In this document: one piece after another, positions 62,082 through 64,000 of the stretch | Position numbering within the stretch: the stretch's first letter is position 1 | How the letters are laid out: every line of letters begins with the position of its first letter | Assembly: GCF_002934445.1 (NCBI RefSeq) | Contig: NZ_PTJE01000003.1 | Coordinates: 405,667-469,666, forward strand | Direction: 5' to 3' | Length of the DNA stretch: 64,000 nt | Source of the DNA: Nonlabens xylanidelens | GTDB lineage: Bacteria; Bacteroidota; Bacteroidia; Flavobacteriales; Flavobacteriaceae | Made by a program: the position numbers and the translations under genes | The notes under the pieces: generated by a model | Database searches by the model: none | The model's input: the letters and a program-made list of their open reading frames with translations, nothing else | What the model was told of the DNA's origin: nothing

Positions 62082-62882
62082 TTGAAACGTTATATAACAC
62101 TCATAACTATACTCTTAGCCATGTTAAACATGAATGCTCAAGTAGGAATAGGAACCACAAATCCAGCTCCAGGAACTGTTCTCCACGTAGACGATGGTAG
62201 TGGAACAGAAGGTGTAAAACTTCCTGATGCAGATATAGTGGATTTAAACACTATAGCACCACTTCCTTCAGGAACAGAAGAAGGCATGATGGTTTATAAT
62301 ACAAATACATTTACTGGTCAAGGATATTTTTACTGGAATGGTTTTGTGTGGGCACCTATTCAATTATTCGATAACATATCAGCCAAGTTTGATTTTGATG
62401 AATCAGTAGATGGAGATTCCACTTTAGATTTGAACACAACAACTGAAATTGACATTGAATTGATGAATGGTGTCGTCTTTAATGATAACGCGACCTTATT
62501 CACCCCTATTCCTGATCCTTCTGGAAGTGTAAATAGTCTTAGAATTCAACAAAACGGACGTTATCGAATTACTGTTTTTATTAGTTTAGAGCAGCAGGAA
62601 AACACAGGGTCGAGTGCAATTCAAGGAAGATTGAAGATTACCGATGATTCAACCACAATACCTACTATAAGATATGACGGTAGTTTACATAGAAGTACCG
62701 AGATGGATCGAAATGGAGGTAATAGAGATGACGATGGGACTTTGTATTTTACAGAAGTAATCGAAATTTATGCAAATGAAAAAATTTCGGTTGCTTGCCG
62801 TGGATTAGAAGGAATAGATCTTGTTTCTGTAAATGAGCATCCAGAACGAAACTCTGCATTTATTATTGAAAAATTAAGATAA
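62082..62882 (+). CDS. Secreted surface/tail-fibre-like protein (VGIGTTNP type), copy A
   Basis: 266 aa. Begins with TTG at 62082; this is needed for the signal peptide (ITLITILLAMLNMNAQ), and an upstream stop excludes a longer form. VGIGTTNPAPGTVLHVDDGS and GMMVYNTNTFTGQGYFYWNG are the hallmark of Bacteroidota surface proteins that resemble phage-tail-fibre stalks. The C-terminal half is a jelly-roll-like strand region (GRYRITVFISLEQQ, RNSAFIIEKLR). Followed 26 bases on by a paralogue. Confidence 0.75.
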   Translation: MKRYITLITILLAMLNMNAQVGIGTTNPAPGTVLHVDDGSGTEGVKLPDADIVDLNTIAPLPSGTEEGMMVYNTNTFTGQGYFYWNGFVWAPIQLFDNISAKFDFDESVDGDSTLDLNTTTEIDIELMNGVVFNDNATLFTPIPDPSGSVNSLRIQQNGRYRITVFISLEQQENTGSSAIQGRLKITDDSTTIPTIRYDGSLHRSTEMDRNGGNRDDDGTLYFTEVIEIYANEKISVACRGLEGIDLVSVNEHPERNSAFIIEKLR

Positions 62883-62908
62883 ATTCAAAACTAACTTTTA
62901 AAAATACT

Positions 62909-63679
62909 ATGAAAAATATTTTTCTACTCTTTATAATTTTAATTGGAGTCTACAGTAATTTAAATGCACAAGTGGCAATAGGCACTGATACTCCAGGTAT
63001 AGGTGCTGCCTTAACTATTGAAGATTCTACAGGAACATCTGGTGTTCTTTTTCCAAAGGTTAGCATCGATGACTTATCTACAGTAACTCCTTTACCTATA
63101 GGAACAGAAGATGGAACAATTGTTTATAATACAAATACTACAACTGGAGTTGGTTATTACTTCTTTAAAAATAATAGATGGGAACCTATTTTTGGTACTG
63201 TAGGTGGTATGGCCAAATTCACTAATGCAGTTAGTGGTGCTTCATCAAATAATTTGAATAATGGATCTACAACCGCTCAGCTTTTCGGAGCTAATTATTT
63301 TAATGATAATGCCGTAATTTATCAAATAATTAATCCGTCTATTTCTGCAAATTCTATTAGAATAGGAGCTGCTGGCAGATATAAGATAATTATAAACCTA
63401 TCTTTAGTAGGATATTCTAATAATTCCAGCGAACGATTACTAGCTGTAGAAGCTGTACTGAATATTAACGGTACCGCTACAGGTGGTATTTATAGAAGTA
63501 GTGAAATGATATCACCGAATAGTTCTTCTCCAGATTATGGTAGCATTGAGTTAACAGAAATAGTAAATTTAAATACTAATGACGTCATAACAGTTAACGT
63601 AAATAGAACCCAAGAAATAGGCAATGTTTATTTGAGAAGTTCAAATACATCTTCTATTTTTCTAGAACGACTTAATTAA
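62909..63679 (+). CDS. Secreted surface/tail-fibre-like protein, copy B
   Basis: 256 aa with signal peptide FLLFIILIGVYSNLNAQ. Same layout as copy A: VAIGTDTPGIGAALTIEDST, then GTIVYNTNTTTGVGYYFFKN, then GRYKIIINLSLVGYSN and SSIFLERLN. Clear paralogue from tandem duplication with strong divergence. Next to the insertion sequence at the window end. Confidence 0.75.
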   Translation: MKNIFLLFIILIGVYSNLNAQVAIGTDTPGIGAALTIEDSTGTSGVLFPKVSIDDLSTVTPLPIGTEDGTIVYNTNTTTGVGYYFFKNNRWEPIFGTVGGMAKFTNAVSGASSNNLNNGSTTAQLFGANYFNDNAVIYQIINPSISANSIRIGAAGRYKIIINLSLVGYSNNSSERLLAVEAVLNINGTATGGIYRSSEMISPNSSSPDYGSIELTEIVNLNTNDVITVNVNRTQEIGNVYLRSSNTSSIFLERLN

Positions 63680-63684
63680 TAAAT

Positions 63685-64000
63685 GACACTATCCTGAAAA
63701 GTGTGTAAGTTAAAATAACTTGGGTTTGACTTTAATTAATATTTAGAGTTGAACCCTTTTATCATATATAGTTAAGAACTGATTAAGTATGATTCCCCAG
63801 TTTCTTACTGGCATAGACCATTTCTTAGTTGCTTCTCTGATTGCCAAATATACAGATTTCATAACAGCTTGATCTGCACGGAAAGACAACTTGTTTTTGG
63901 TGTATTTACGTATTTTTCCATTAAGATTTTCGATAAGGTTTGTTGTATAGATGATTTTTCTGATCTCGATTGGGAACTCAAAGAACACGGTAAGCTCATC
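63685..64000 (-). mobile_element. IS256-family insertion sequence, one end (cut by window)
   Basis: Transposase C terminus plus flanking DNA. The outer end is probably near 63685-63712 (GACACTATCCTGAAAAGTGT onward), which has the look of a terminal repeat, but the other end lies outside so the repeat cannot be confirmed. Confidence 0.6.
63743..64000 (-). CDS. IS256-family transposase, partial (5' end outside window)
   Basis: The C-terminal about 85 residues are present, running to the window edge in frame: [20 protein letters not shown], then [17 protein letters not shown] and [20 protein letters not shown]. The [11 protein letters not shown] motif, just before which the catalytic region ends, is diagnostic for the mutator/IS256 group. 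The remainder, including the DDE residues, is not visible. Confidence 0.9.
   Translation of the reverse strand, partial: DELTVFFEFPIEIRKIIYTTNLIENLNGKIRKYTKNKLSFRADQAVMKSVYLAIREATKKWSMPVRNWGIILNQFLTIYDKRVQL

Overview
The window is a stretch of chromosome from a marine-type member of the Flavobacteriaceae (Bacteroidota). The DNA is AT-rich, and several genes are preceded by the Bacteroidota promoter element TAnnTTTG. Many products have Bacteroidota-style signal peptides or lipoprotein signals. Family markers include CarboxypepD_reg-like TonB receptors, imelysin/DUF4856, DUF4295 beside L33 and L28, Porin_10, the long-form urocanate hydratase and VGIGTTNP surface proteins. A Nonlabens-like genus is possible, but this is a guess. 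No rRNA, tRNA or CRISPR array was recognised.

Layout. 0.1-5 kb: two secreted barrel-type proteins, then a minus-strand group (lipoprotein amidase, membrane protein, DUF1684). 5-11 kb: ftsY, then a tight minus-strand operon guaB - FAH hydrolase - HPt - cinA - rpmB - rpmG - DUF4295. 11-17.3 kb: topoisomerase IB, a large lipoprotein, rnhB and a putative porin. 17.5-22.5 kb: a propeller lipoprotein, a ZnuD-like metal-uptake module (Cys/His mini-protein, TonB receptor, lipoprotein) and two tiny envelope proteins. 22.6-26.6 kb: a light-repair island (FeS photolyase-related protein, CRY-DASH, DUF2256, flavin reductase). 28.6-35 kb: an iron-uptake type cluster (DUF4856, imelysin, HTTM, TonB receptor) behind candidate Fur-like palindromes. 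35-47.4 kb: housekeeping genes (lipB, lysS, OmpH-like protein, hemL, glucosaminidase, PLP enzyme, hutU). 47.4-51 kb: two overlapping unknown genes and OsmC. 51-55.6 kb: 2-oxoacid dehydrogenase E1 (alpha-beta fusion) and E2. 56-61.8 kb: aquaporin and a phenylacetate-type operon (paaZ, enoyl-CoA hydratase, PaaY-like). 62-64 kb: two paralogous surface proteins and the end of an IS256-family element cut by the window edge.

Three layers of structure are not explained by the gene list. First, the 14-bp palindrome GCTTTCGCGAAAGC occurs 19 times; 14 copies lie inside genes, all three reading frames are used, and the spacing is unusually even. Second, the two catabolic operons (E2-E1 and paaZ-paaY) have been entered by small cassettes: two GIY-YIG genes each bracketed by TTTCCGC/GCGGAAA hairpins, and one S23-type four-helix-bundle gene bracketed by inverted TTGAGCTrTGAG repeats. 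Third, the same two operons share a near-identical upstream palindrome, ACTAAC-N4-GTTAGT, which looks like a common TetR-type operator and suggests joint control of branched-chain/2-oxoacid and phenylacetyl-CoA breakdown.
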